A stretch of 64,000 nt of DNA from Typha latifolia (Eukaryota; Streptophyta; Magnoliopsida; Poales; Typhaceae): NCBI GenBank assembly GCA_019914945.1, contig CM034111.1, forward strand, positions 5,642,001-5,706,000. The letters run 5' to 3'. Positions 46,053 through 59,050 of the stretch are shown here, one piece after another. Each line of letters opens with the position of its first letter. The stretch's first letter is position 1. A model generated the notes under the pieces. It was not told where the DNA came from. It saw nothing but the letters and a program-made list of their open reading frames with translations, and ran no database searches. The position numbers and the translations under genes are program-made.

Positions 46053-47035
46053 CCGAAGGCTCAGAGCATACCTTGCCGTCTGCAAAGAGTATCTCAATCA
46101 TAATCATACCTTGTCATCCGCAAAGGGTATCAACATCCATCCAAACCAGGCACCATTCTGGCTGATAGAAACTACGTGAGGCTAACTCGCTACATATGCC
46201 CTAGCAAATGACTGCTACACACACAGACTAATGACCTCGAACTTAAGGCCATATGATCACAATTACGTCGAGCGATCAATCATCCACCAAGCATGCCCTA
46301 ACCTTTGCGACCACTCGGGTATCCTCACATTTTCTATCAACCATCCTATTAATCAGATTTCATGCTTTCCTTCTAAATGACAAATTATATGCATTTTATC
46401 TTGTACTACAACAAATCGTGTATCTCAAAAATTTAAGTGATAAAGAGGCCAAGAAAAAAATGACAATACAGTCTCTAACCATGTATCTAACACTTGCATT
46501 TCTATACTAGTCTTTCACATGCATACTCATGCTAGAGATCATCTCAACATAAAATCATAATAGTATAGTCATCTCCAATTATCTCTATATATCACCAATA
46601 TACTTATATCCCAAATCAGCCTAATCAAATACATGATAAAATATGCTCGACAGAAATCATCTCTAAATAAAGTCATATGATCATGCTAGAGGCCAAAACA
46701 TGCCTATATATAATTATATAATATATTCTAATTTGAGAAAAGCGTCTAAGGGATAAGATTACTCAATCTATTTAGAAGACACAAAATTAAATATCCCTCA
46801 CATCCACTAATCGAAGGTCAGTTCATTGCTAACCAGATCCATGGGGTCTTACATAAGGGGTTTGAAATCTGAAAATATTAAAGTAGCATAAAATTAGATG
46901 TTTTATAATTAAAATTATTTCAGATAAAATATGATGATTTATTAGGTTTAGAATTCCCCTTTTTATATTTTATTAAATATCTATATTTAATTATAGATAT
47001 AATTCTAGTAATATAAATATATTATTATTATGAAA
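46053..47035 (-). mobile_element. T-family LTR fragment
   Basis: Minus-strand T tail: CCGAAGGCTCAGAGCATAC, GGGTATCAACATCCATCCAAACC and AGGCCAAAACATGC follow the same order as 10795-11460. No LTR end present. Confidence 0.75.
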
Positions 47036-47790
47036 TGCTAGTTAAGAATAGAATGGTTGTTCTTTTTGCTTGTATATTGTGTTAAAATATTGACCAGCAG
47101 GTCACGTAGTAATCTCGTGGGTTCAACCCATGTAAGGGATACGTGTTTGGTGGCGGGTGTTACAACTATGCTAACAACAAATGCGGAGAAAATAATTATA
47201 AATGCAAGAGAATGGGGAAGACAACATGTGGTAGAGCCGTCCAACATGTTTGAATTTCATGTCACAGATATTAAAAATGCAATGTGGTTCGAGAAGAGGA
47301 GAGCTCTCACTAGCAAGAAAGATATCAAGGTTTTGGATGGTTTACTATTTGGAGAAGATATCAAGGTTTTGGATGGTTTACTATTTGGAGAATAAGGGTT
47401 TCAAAAATAGTATTCATAAGATGTATATCTTTTCCATGAGAGAAGAGATAATTAGATTTTTCGTATTTTATAACTAATATCTCCTGACATTTAATGCAAG
47501 AAGATATCATCAAAGTTGGTGTAGGGGTAATTTTGGTATTTTTTAAAAAAATGGGGTGAAGCTAGAAAGAAAGTTAAAATGGGTTGTGAGGCAAAATTAT
47601 AAATAAATTTGGTTAAACGGTTTAGGATGTATTGATTAATCCCTAACATTAGGGGCCAAAAATAACAATACGAAATGAAGCACGACATCGTATAAAGGGG
47701 CCCAAAATACGATAGAAAATGAAGGACAACATCGCAGAAAGATAGACAGTGTCTTATTAAGTAGGACGAACAGTAACGTGTAGATTAGGA
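47036..47790 (+). other. interval with a small unrecognised ORF and 36-bp duplication
   Basis: An open frame 47057-47395 (112 codons) contains NAREWGRQHVVEPSNMFEFH and ends with DIKVLDGLLFGE written twice, from a perfect 36-bp tandem duplication (47321-47356 and 47357-47392) just before the stop. I recognise no family. A stretch around 47090-47130 with GGGTTCAACCC resembles a tRNA B box but no cloverleaf can be drawn. Coding status is doubtful. Confidence 0.3.
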
Positions 47791-48881
<1,091 letters not shown>

Positions 48882-49099
48882 CAGCTAGCCTCTGTGCTAA
48901 AATTCTCTCTTTAAAAACGCTCTCGTTTTTGGTGGGATCAGACGAGATATCTTATAGTGGAAAGAGAGCTATTTAACCACGTTTCCGGCTACCAATTAGA
49001 ACTTTCGTTTCGCATAGCCTTTGAAATTAGGATTCATTAAAGTTAGCTAGTAACATAAAAGTCGGTTCTCTGCACCGTGTTTTCCACTATTATTTTGTT
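48882..49099 (-). promoter_or_regulatory. likely 5' flank of the CCoAOMT copy
   Basis: Read on the minus strand, TTAAATAG (about 48976-48969) and CTATAAG (48957-48951) lie 70-95 bases before the ATG and could serve as TATA box. A C/T-rich leader with CCACCAAAAACG follows. Nothing else is recognised. Confidence 0.35.
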
Positions 49100-52000
49100 G
49101 GGGAAGAATAATAATGACAAAGATAACGACGATAGTGCGTGACCCTAAGCTTTGCATAACATGGGACAAAACTCTCGATTTAATAATACGTGAAATTAGA
49201 TGAAACACTCACTTTTAAAAATCACGTATTCCTCACATGGAGAGATCTACGTGATTCTCACATAACCTGTCAGTATAATAATCTCACAAAGTATTTAAGC
49301 TAAGTCTAAAAATATCATAATAATCTAAGCAAATAATCCAACGTTACACTTATCACAGGTTTCAGCAAGCCTCTATGAATACAAGTCCATACACAAATTT
49401 AAAGCATAATAACCTTTGCAGGGTCTAAAGTCCAACTAGAAATAACATAATAAACAATACTATTAGAGAAAATAAATCTACTACCCCTCGATATCTGCGT
49501 CCTCCATAATTAGTTCTGAAATATTTCCACCAAAATGGCGGTGAGCACAGGGCCCAGCAAGTATAATTCAATAGTAATCTATAAATTTTATATTGCATGA
49601 TAAATAGAAATGCATAGCCAAAATTATCAACATATCAAGGTAAATGTGTACAATGTCATTTTCAATAAACTTTCCTCATCATAACTCAATATATCAGAAT
49701 TCACACAGTAACTATGACAATAATGTCATATTTCACAAAGCAACATAGTAACAGGGAGACTAGTCATTTAGCGGTATTATTGCCCGTACATGCTTAGCGA
49801 CACTGCATATTACCGGTTATTTTTTGCCATCAGACTAAGGACCCCAATCATAAGGCCATCATCACCAACATCATCACTCCTCTAGTAAATCATCACACAG
49901 AGCAGAATTATTACTTGTAGCCGAATCATCGTATAGAGTTGAATCATCGCATACAGTGGGAAAGAGCTCACAGCTCAATAGACGCCCTAACCCTGCGTCC
50001 TCGGGTACTGTTAGAAGTATAACCCTACCTTTCAAATATCTTACTAATATTATTCTAGGCTAGTCTCCAAACAAGGCAGTGTAATCACTTGAATGCTCCA
50101 CCAGCTAACGACCTCAACTGTAGACCGCTAATATAACACTATATAATATACTCTAGCCTTAACCCCTGATTGAGTGGGTTAGAGGGGCACTGCCTAGTTG
50201 GGACTAAACTAACAATGATACGTGCATGTGGTGCCATGACTTCTATTATTTATTATATCATGATCATCAAAGTAACATGTATTATAACTAGGCATGGGGT
50301 CTATCATACTTAAGTGATAAATAGTAATTAATGCAAGTAAGAAATGACATACGTAATTATCATCGTAACAATAACATTATTCGAAGACTAATATATGATC
50401 TAACTCGCCTGAAATATCTCTAGAATCTATCTCACTCTCCTAAACAGTCGGCTCATTCTGAATTTCGAGATCCTCGCATAATAATGGGTCTAATAATTTA
50501 TAAAATAAATTAAAAAAAAACATAAGAATGATGAACTTATAGAACTAACTAACTTGTTGCATAAATTAAGTTTGATTTTCTAGGTCCAAGTAGGTGACTT
50601 GGTCTTGCATTTATTCTTTCCTATTAATATATTATTTAATATTAATTAAAAATGGTCATTTATGGTAAAATTAGAATTATCCACATTTGCAAATGTCAAA
50701 GATAATTGAAATGATTAGTAAATTCAAATGCCTAATTTAATTATGTATTATCCTAAATTATATTAATAACATGATTGAGAAAAATCTAGAAAGGTAGCTA
50801 ACATAAATTTATAAAAATATTAAAAGACTAAGGGCTGGTTTATGATTCACAGGTTGGGCTGGGCTCAAGGCTTGGCCAGCAACAGTGTTGAGGAAGTGGG
50901 TTACGGGCGGGCCTACCCACAACCCACTAGGCCGAACAATAGGTTGGCTACAAGTGTGGGCCACGGCCCACCCTGTAGCCTGCCCAGAGATTGGGTGGGT
51001 TGGACTTACGAGTCCAGTCCACCACTACAACCACCAAAAATAAATTTGGGTGGACTAGGCTGAGCCCAATCAACCGCTAGCTATGGGCGTGGGCTGCGGC
51101 CCACCCCGTAGCCCATAGAGGTTGGGTGGACTGGGCTCACGATTCCAGTCCACCGCTGGCTACAAGCGTGGGCTGCAGCCCAACCTGTAGTCAACACAAG
51201 CTAGTGGGGGTTTGATCCAACCTCCACCCAGCTCAGTCTTCCTTTAGAGAAGAATACTAAGATAGAGAGATGGAGATGGAGCTACTACTGTTGGAGATCA
51301 CCGTCACTGGCAGCCAAGCTCCACCGGCTCCCTAAAGTCAACGAGGTCGACTTGGGTTGAAGCCGGGGTTGAACCAACGGCTAGTGTGGCTGACGGTGAG
51401 GAGTGAGGAACTTCATGACCAGCGGCCATGGAGCTTCCTAACTTAGTGAAAATGGGCTCGAAGCCCTCATCTCAAGTACCCACCTCTTCCACGTGAAGAG
51501 GTGAGTCAATTGAGGCTGATGTGCGAGAACACCACCACCGGTGACTAAGGAACCAGACGGTGGGAGACGACATGGCATCGCCTTCGACACACTCCGTGGG
51601 TACCCAAATTGGGTACCCACGACAAGGTGCTAGACCGGTGGGTAGTCGACCCGAAGTCACCGGCCAATGAATTTCTCCGACAAAGATAGAAATGAATAAA
51701 CTACCATTAACTATGATTTACTAAACAATATTCAAATTAATTTAAAGGCGAGAAAGAGGCTGACCTGAGGATTGAGGTGAGGGGGTTTTGATTAGCCGTC
51801 GGTGCTCTGGTGATCCATTGTCTGCGACGAAATCTTCGGCAGCTCGAAAAGAGGAAAGAGAGAAAGAGGTGGAAGAGTGAGAGAGAAAGATTGCGGAAGA
51901 AGAAAGCACGAGGGGGGTGGAAATATATATAGAGACGAGGGGAAGAGTAAGGGCGGAGTGGAGTCCGGCTCCACTCTGGCACCTCTCCCACCTCTCGCAA

Positions 52001-52122
52001 CTAACTATGAGAAATAGGGGAGAGGAGGACTGGGTCAGTGCACGCGCCAAGCGCACGCCCTACGATTAGAGTGCACGCGCATGGCGCGTGTAGTAATTTT
52101 CTTTTTAGTCATGGGTGTTACA
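49100..52122 (-). mobile_element. long gypsy LTR, minus strand (H)
   Basis: On the minus strand it starts TGTAACACCCATGAC (52122) with a G/C-rich hairpin (CACGCGC/GCGCGTG at 52074-52090) close behind, then CT-rich and G/C-rich sequence, an imperfect tandem block (50946-51240), an A/T-rich core and a tail with CTTGCTGGGCCCTGTGCTCACC (about 49560-49540), a phrase typical of Tekay LTRs. No pol attached. The lower edge is uncertain. Open frames here lack any family resemblance. Confidence 0.6.
50946..51240. repeat. imperfect tandem block in LTR H
   Basis: Three diverged copies of a unit containing GCGTGGGCTGCGGCCCACCC and GTAGCC at about 50956, 51086 and 51166, with GGGTGGACTGGGCTCACGA variants between. 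Spacing is irregular (about 130 and 80 bp). Confidence 0.6.
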
Positions 52123-52618
52123 ACTTTTATAATTTTTTTATGTGAGGTTACCACCACCTAAACTTTTATAATTTTTTTACGTCCGGATCAATCGAGATCT
52201 GGTTCATAACATTAGCTATTATTATTATTATTATTTTCTTTTCCTTTTTTAATTTACATATCAGTCTTTTTATTTTTTATTTATATAATAGTCTTTTTCT
52301 TTCTAAATTTTTAGGATAAATTCTGTCTTTTTCCATTTTTTATTATTTACATACCAGTCATTTTCTTTCTAAGTTTTTAGTTTAAATTATGTATTTTTAT
52401 TTATTTGCATACCAGTCTTTTTCCTTTTTATTTACATGCAAGTCTTTTTCTTTCTAAGTTTTTAGTTTAAATTTTGTCTTTTTCCTTTTTCATTCACATA
52501 CTAGTCTTTTCCTTTCTAAGTTTTTGATTTACATTTTGTCATTTTCTTTTTTATTTACATAGAAATAATTTTCCTTTTTATTTACATACTAGTCTATTTT
52601 CTTTCTATGTATATTTGA
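52123..52618 (+). repeat. F'-type LTR end and T-rich minisatellite
   Basis: 52125-52207 ends GGTTCATAACA like the LTR at 30969. 52208-52618 is a T-rich array of variable units of about 55-80 bp containing TTTACATACCAGTC and CTTTCTAAGTTTTTAG, repeated at least five times. No coding content. Confidence 0.65.
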
Positions 52619-53172
52619 TGTGATCCGGGTCTGATCGGATCAATTCAAGGGGACATTGGGCTCGACTGATTGTCTATTTATCTTTTAATTATTTCATGAT
52701 GTAAGCCATTTAGGCAAGTCTAGTTTAGTCATGTGAGCCATTAAGGCAAGTTGAAATAAGCCATGAAAGTCCTTAAGATATGTCTAGTTAAGTCAAGTAA
52801 GCCTTTAAGACAAGTTCAATTAAGTCATGTATGCCTTTAAGGCAAATCCTAATTCGAGTCGTGTCAATCTTTAGGGCTAGTCCTAGTGGGACTCGTTGTT
52901 ACCGACCTCTATATATAGAGGGGTTGGGCTCCTTGTTAGACATCCAAGCATTAAGAAAGTATTCTAGCATTGAGTTTATCGTAGGAGTAGTAAGATAACC
53001 TAGGAGTAGAAGTAAATTAATCTCCCTTCATCACCGCCATCGCTGCCCATCGTCTTTCTCACCATCACCACCACCACCATCCCTGCTTCCACCCTCTCCA
53101 TTTACCATCATTCACCCTAATCAAAGCATACACTTCCTTGTTGTGGATCATCTCTAGTCGGTCTGTTAACAA
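52619..53172 (+). mobile_element. 5' LTR of gypsy element F
   Basis: 554 bp, TGTGATCCGG...CTGTTAACA. Five diverged units of about 31 bp (TTAAGGCAAGT at 52710, 52741, 52772, 52804 and 52835) precede a TATA box CTCTATATATAGAGG (near 52908). Primer site TTGGTATCGAGCC at 53175-53187. Confidence 0.8.
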
Positions 53173-53187
53173 TTTGGTATCGAGCCA

Positions 53188-53389
53188 TCGTTATCCTTGG
53201 ACCAAATGACAATCACACGAGGGATGGTAGCAAGAGTAATCGGGGAGACTTCTACGATAAGGGATCCACCACCGATGATGACTACTTGACTACCCAAGAA
53301 CACAAGTCCACTATCGAAACCGCTGACCTCACCACCCTCGACAGCTCAGCCAAAGGTGCTTTGTTACGATCCGACCACATGGTTAAATC
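53188..53389 (+). pseudogene. start of gag, element F
   Basis: After the primer site an ATG (53209) opens MTITRGMVARVIGETSTIRD and ends at a stop after about 28 codons; proline/threonine-rich sequence follows. Cut at 53389 by SIRE sequence. Identity rests on position. Confidence 0.45.
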
Positions 53390-54047
53390 GAGTTAGTTGA
53401 AGACAAAATAATAGCACTGGAACATGTTGAGACGGAGAATCAATTGGGTGATCTGTTTATAAAACCTTTGGATTTACATAGATTTGAGTATCTTCGTACT
53501 TCTTTAGGGATTTGTGCTTTGGATTGATTTTTTTTTGTTTCAGTTTGCGTGTTTTTTTATTATTTCATTTCGTTTCTTTTTAGGTTTTCTTTACTCTGAA
53601 ATTTTCTTTGGTTTTAGTTTCAGATTTGTCAAGAGTTTTTGTCATAAAAAATATTGATGCACTCCTAGATTCAATAATATACTCTTGACATATAAATATG
53701 ATTTTTCTCTTGATTATGAGTTATTATATTCAATTTTGTCATCTTGTAGTATATTGTATCATTTCTGATTTATTCACTCTCTCGACTTCTATGATAATTA
53801 TACTGAATTTAATTCACTCATAATGTGTGTATATTCTTGAGTGAGCATGACATCATCAATTTTTTTTTAAATAGCTCACTATTGACTATGATTTGCACAG
53901 TTTGACCTCATGCTTAGTCATCACAAATGCGTTCATAAAAGATCAATGAAAAGGGCTACAATGAGTTAGTGTGAAATCCATCTTGTTTAGAGTCCAGTTT
54001 GACTCAATACATTGCCTGCAAATTAAATAATTTTTTTTTCTATTTCT
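53390..54047 (+). pseudogene. 3' end of a second SIRE element
   Basis: ELVEDKIIALEHVETENQLG then LRTSLGICALD and a TGA (53524-53526) match 23270-23404; the spacer to 54035 matches 23405-23920. The 1.1 kb that carries the extra ORF and polypurine tract in the first copy is absent here: the spacer meets the LTR after a T run. Confidence 0.85.
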
Positions 54048-54969
54048 TGTTAGGTTTTTAATTGTTGACAATTGTGTATAAAATATTCTAAGTGTATTTC
54101 TACATGTATATGAGCTTTATACAAGTCTAGAAAATCTCTGGTTGAAGAATTGCAAGATTATTGGAGAAAAGCTGTTGAGTTCATACCGCGTTCACAAACG
54201 TGTTCGAACGTAGGTACTGCGTTCACACAGACCGAGGGCTCCGTTCATAAACGCGTTCGAACGCGGGTACTGCGTTCACACAGACCGAGAGCTGCGTTCA
54301 CAAACGCGTTCGAACGCAACCTGAAGAATTCAAGCTGTCGCGTTCGAACGCACTTAGGCCTGTTCGAACGCACCTGAGATCAAGTCAGGTCGTTCGAACG
54401 CACCCAGGCTGCATTCGAACGCACTAATAAAGTTTGAAAAACTTGGACTTTCGTGAGTACGGATAAGACTTGGATTTGGCTCTATCTTGCAGATCATATA
54501 TAAGGATTGTGATGCCCTAACTCTAAGGGGGGTTGAAGAAGTATTATTCAAGGAGACTTCTTGAGGCTACATAGGTTCTTCAACTAACAAGGTTCTACTC
54601 ATCTACAAAACTTAATCTTTCATCTTAAGGGCTATCTAGACGAAAGATCAATCTCAAGGGCTACTGAGGTTGGACTTCAATCACGAGAAGCAGTGAATCG
54701 TGTGTTCTAGCGAGCAAGACTAAGATGAACAATGTTGTTTGGATCGATGGGTTGTTTTGTGAGTCAGTCTTGTAACTCCTACTATTCTAGTGATTGGTTT
54801 GGATCCGAGTTTGGATCCGTGGTTTTTTCCCGTTTGGGTTTTTCCACTTTAAAATCTTGGCGTTCATCTCTGCTATCGTTCTTAATATTTCTTTGGACTT
54901 TTACTTAAGCGAACGAGTGATATCATTGCCTAGTATTTAGATACATACTTATGTTTAGAGGGTTTTTCA
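54048..54969 (+). mobile_element. SIRE-type LTR, second copy
   Basis: 922 bp, TGTTAGG...TTTTTCA, with a GTTCGAACGC array (54187-54421; exact 12-mers at 54253, 54306 and 54340) and TATA (near 54495). TTTCT stands on both sides (54043-54047 and 54970-54974). The right flank continues element B RNase H and matches the unoccupied site in A at 8511. Confidence 0.9.
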
Positions 54970-56134
54970 TTTCTTGTATTGAATTTCATAATCATACTCT
55001 AGCAATTTTGTGACCCATCTCTGCTCTGCCGGAGTGTGAATACGTTATCCCATAAAGTATGAAAGGCTCCTTTGATCGGTTCGGATAATGAATCGCTTAC
55101 CGATCAAATAAGACCTCCACTTTGTCACAGCATGCAGAATTGCCAACATCTCTCTCTTGTAAGTCGATAATTGCTGAGATTTTTGTGATAAAGCCTTACT
55201 AAGAATGGGAGCCATCGTCATTGCTATTTTCAATTTTTTAAAGGCTATAGTGGCTTCATCCGTCCATCTAAAAGAGTCCTTTTTCAACAAAGAAGTGAGA
55301 GGAGAAGCGATCTTGCCATACCCGACGATGAAGCGGTGATAATATCCAGTCAGCCCCAAGAATCCTCGCAATCCTGTGGTGGTAGTAGGAATTGACCAAG
55401 CGGTCATGCATGCTACCTTTTGAGGATCTGCCACTACACCTTCCGCTGAGATGATTTGGCCTAAATACTCCACTTGTGGTACTCCCCATAGACACTTAGA
55501 CTTTTTAATCTTCAGCTTGTTTTGCTTCAACAAATTCAGCACATCCTCCAAATGCCGCCAATTCTCCAAGTTAGTCCTACTATACACCAAAATATCGTCA
55601 AAGAATACCAAAATATACCTTCGCAATAGAGGCCGAAATGTATCATTCATGAGGCCTTGAAAAGTAGCTGGAGCATTGGTGAGACCAAAAGGTATCACCC
55701 GGAACTTGTAATGCCCATCCGGAGTCCAAAATGCAGTCTTGTGCACATCCGTCAGGTGAACTCTAATTTGATGATACCCGCCCCTCAAGTCCAGCTTGCT
55801 GAATATAGTCGCTCCTGCAAGCTCGTCTAGCAGCTCCTCTATAACCAGAATGGGATACCAGTCCTTAACGGTAATAACATTTAGTGCCCGATAGTCGACA
55901 CAAAAATGCCATGTCCCATCCTCTTTCTCACTAATAACATGGGCGATGATAAGAGCTATGACTTGGTTGAATGAGGCCTTGCTCCAACATCTCGGCTACC
56001 ATCTTGGAGATAACTTCCTTTTGCACATGTGGATACCAATATAGCCTCACGTTCTCCAATGCAGCCCCGGGCACAATCTTTATGCGATGGTCCACCATTC
56101 TCCTTGGTGGCAACTCCTTTAGTTCCTCAAACAA
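54970..56134 (-). pseudogene. element B pol, RT and RNase H
   Basis: Minus strand: VQKEVISKMVAEMLEQGLIQ (about 56030), then an open 247-codon stretch 55788-55045 with GGYHQIRVHLTDVHKTAF, YILVFFDDILVYSRTNLENW (catalytic FFDD intact) and VEYLGQIISAEGVVADPQKV. RNase H has lost about 33 residues compared with A, between AMTMAP and ILSKALSQ, which removes the catalytic ECDASG. Breaks occur near 55790-55930. Integrase is absent, because the element is cut by the SIRE LTR at 54969. Confidence 0.9.
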
Positions 56135-56720
56135 TCAAGCAAATTTATCTAATAAATTAGACAACTCGATGGTAGTATATGGACTCATTTGATGCTCATC
56201 TCCTATTGGTCCTAACTGAAGAAGATAGGCCAAATCACTCACACATGGCAGCCCCACCATCAGCTGCATCGTAGGAATCGGTAGAGATCGAACGCCATCA
56301 AGGCGCACATCTTTGTTTCCTTGCTTAAATTTCATCCACATGCTTCAGAAATCAAAAGTGACGGGTCCCAACTTTGTAACCACTGAGTGCTAAGGACAAT
56401 GTCCACTCCTTGCAGCGCCAACGAATACAAGTATACAATGATGTCGTATCCTTGCACCCATATATCGACCCGGCGACACAAGCTCTCCGCCTTAAGCTTT
56501 GTGCCGTCTCCAATAGCAACGTCAAACCCCATGGTCAATTTAGCATCCAAGTCCAATCTCCGCACTAACCTCTCGTCTAGAAAGTTATGTGTATTTCCGG
56601 AATCGATGAGGATGTGTACACAATCTTTTCTAATGAGTCTGTCTACCCGTAACATCCTCGGGGCAGAAGTACCCAAATATGCATGCATCGATATTTCAGC
56701 TTGTATATCTTCCTCCACGC
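56135..56720 (-). pseudogene. element B protease
   Basis: ILIDSGNTHNFLDERLVRRL carries an intact DSG, followed by MGFDVAIGDGTKLKAESLCR and DIVLSTQWLQSWDPSLLIS. The 128-codon stretch 56718-56332 is open; the linker to RT (56341-56135) is open in another frame. Confidence 0.85.
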
Positions 56721-57785
56721 CCTCTTCAACGACATCCTCATGGACCTCCTCTGAACCTCCTCATCCTCCTCGAGACCGTCGATGAGTATCACACTCCCGA
56801 TCGGTTTGGAATGCCGATGACCCGGGTGAAACGTTCATTGCATAAAAAATAAAGGCCCTTCGCTCTTTGCTCCTCCACTTGGGCAGGTGTGAGAGTTTGA
56901 ACGGGAGGTCTTGTGCCTCCTCTAACATCGAAAGAAGGTCTAAAAGGTGGTCGTGATCTAGTACTCACAACCGCTGTCTTTGAACCCAAAGAATTTCCAA
57001 CCGACGTTCTAGGCACAAATCGTCCATCTTGGTTGCCTCAACTTGTTTTTGCTGCCATCTTGAGAGCCTTATGCTTTTGCTCTATCCTCACAGCCTTCTC
57101 AAAGGCCTCCTCAAGAGTGGTAGGACAAAGTGTACGAACATCCGCCTGTATCTCATCCCGCAGCCCTAAAATGAATGTGATCATAAATATCGGTTCAGGC
57201 CAAGGTGGCTCACAACGACTACTAACTCTTTCAAATTTCGTTTGGTACTCCAATACGGTCGTACTCTGAATGATCTTGCTTAAACTGGTAGAAAAATCTT
57301 CATATGTCGCTATCCCAAATCTGTGTGTAATCCTCCTACAAAATTTAGCCCAACTAGTAAATCCTTCACCATGAATAACTAATCGATACCAATGCAATGC
57401 CGTTCCTTAGAAGTGAAAGCTTGCCAACTGGACCTTTGTGTCCTCTGCTGTCCCTTGACAATCAAAGTATTGCTCCACTTAAAACACCCAATCTATTGGA
57501 TCACTGCCTTGGAATTTTGGAAAGTCCAAGTGTGTAGTTCTCCCCCGAATAGCATTGTCGGGTTTGCAAAAGATCCTTGGTTCAGGTCTGAACCTTTGTG
57601 CATGTTGATCACCTTCTCTAAATCCTTGAGCACGTCCATCACCATCTCCAAAGGGATCAACCTCATCCTCAAAGTGCCAATCCTCCTCATCGACGAAGTG
57701 CATTGGTACCGCTTGCCTTTCAGGTTCCACCACCGTCGGTCTTGTATTTTGTAATGAAGGTGGGGGATGATGTGTAGGCATAGGT
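56721..57785 (-). pseudogene. element B gag, main part
   Basis: PTHHPPPSLQNTRP and HFEDEVDPFGDGDG (57780-57600), the core HWYRLVIHGEGFTSWAKFCR and VLEYQTKFERVSSRCEPPWP (57397-57200), then a degraded knuckle (LYFLCNERFT, about 56860). Its N-terminal part lies beyond a solo LTR at 58651-59035. Confidence 0.85.
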
Positions 57786-58650
57786 TGATACGATCTCCCC
57801 TTTTGGCTAAGGTTCGATCTCTTCTAATTCTCAGATTTGGACTGATTTTGGCATGGAATTTTGTAAATAGATCCCAAAAGATACCGCCGTCGGATCTATG
57901 TGAAATTTGGATATTATGTATCCTCGAAAAAGAGCTTTCCAACAAATCAAATTTTAGGAAGATCGAATATAGGGATCTCAAGATATCATATGATTAATGG
58001 ACGAACATCAGGGGGTTTGATCAGGATCCGTGAATGGAGGCACAAGATCCTAGGATGATGGTGGTTGGAGGTGGACCAGCGTTTGTGGGGTGGCACTGGT
58101 GAAAAGTGATGGAAAGGTTATGGTTGATGGAACGGTTAGGGCGAGTGTTAGATAGATTGGAAAAAGGGGGAGGAGAGGGCCACCCCTAAGGGACTAGGGT
58201 GATTGGCCGGTCGAGGGAGGTTAGAAGCGGCGTTGTCGGGGATTGAGGGAACGAGAGAGAAGAAGACGAAGGAGGCAAGGCAAAACTCAATTCTTCAATA
58301 ATCAATAATGACCTCTGGTTGTCATCCACATCTTTTTAGAGGCTAATCAACAACTCAAAATTAACCCTAAACAATACAATTTCACCGACCGCGTTCAAAC
58401 ACGCCTGATCGCGTTAGAGTTTGCTCTTCTCTGGATTTGCGAACGCGCGATCGATCGAAGGGGCGTTCGAACGCACAATGCACAGTCTCACAACCCGTTC
58501 ACAACCACGTTCGAACTCACTCCACCCACGTTCGAACGCGACTTACAAAAAACTTATTTTCTTAGAAATTAAATATTAAAATAAGAAATAAAGACACTCC
58601 TAAAGTGAATCAATGCTCGAGACAACATCAGTGAAGTCTGAATCGTATCA
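57786..58650 (-). mobile_element. solo TGATACG-type LTR in element B gag
   Basis: 865 bp with ends TGATACGATC...AATCGTATCA and a perfect 5-bp target duplication TAGGT (57781-57785, 58651-58655). The same spot is uninterrupted in A (GGCATAGGTAAAAGAGG at 16773) and in C (61350). It is homologous to 8961-9869. Confidence 0.95.
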
Positions 58651-59035
58651 TAGGTAAAAGAGGATCATTGACACTAACATGTCGCACCTGGATCTGTGGG
58701 GTATCGATTCGGTGAGGTCCCACCGCTGGTCCTTTTTGAGGCACCAATCTTCATCGAGGAGATAATGAAGCCGATCAATTCATGACATACTCCTTCAAAG
58801 CATTATGATCATTCTGCATTGCGTCAACTCTATGCAACTAAGTTCATCCACCAAGCTCATATTCACACCTATGGACGTTGGTTGACTCGATCCTATTGTG
58901 GTCACTCCAAAGGAATTGGCCTCACGATTAGGGTTATCGTGGGTTGAGTCTTTCCTTATCGGTGTGCTCTCCATTAGTCTCCTTGTCGATGTCATCTTCC
59001 TTATTTTAACCATTAATGGAGGTCTGAGGTTCACC
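58651..59035 (-). pseudogene. element B gag, N-terminal part
   Basis: Minus strand from the ATG near 59005: MVKIRKMTSTRRLMESTPIR, then SQPTSIGVNMSLVDELS, lacking the MFQTLLHRVDAIQ segment seen in C through a small deletion near 58840. Confidence 0.8.
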
Positions 59036-59050
59036 AAGCTTTGATACCAA
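59036..59050 (-). promoter_or_regulatory. primer binding site of element B
   Basis: TTGGTATCAAAGCTT on the minus strand, directly inside the LTR. Confidence 0.85.

Noticed and set aside
47085..47135. tRNA or SINE promoter (GGGTTCAACCC resembling a B box)
   Set aside because: No acceptor stem, anticodon arm or convincing A box at the right distance, and no poly-A or second copy in the window.
50842..52056. Candidate host ORFs within the G/C-rich part of LTR H
   Set aside because: They lie inside an LTR and overlap an imperfect tandem block; no start context, intron signals or domain.
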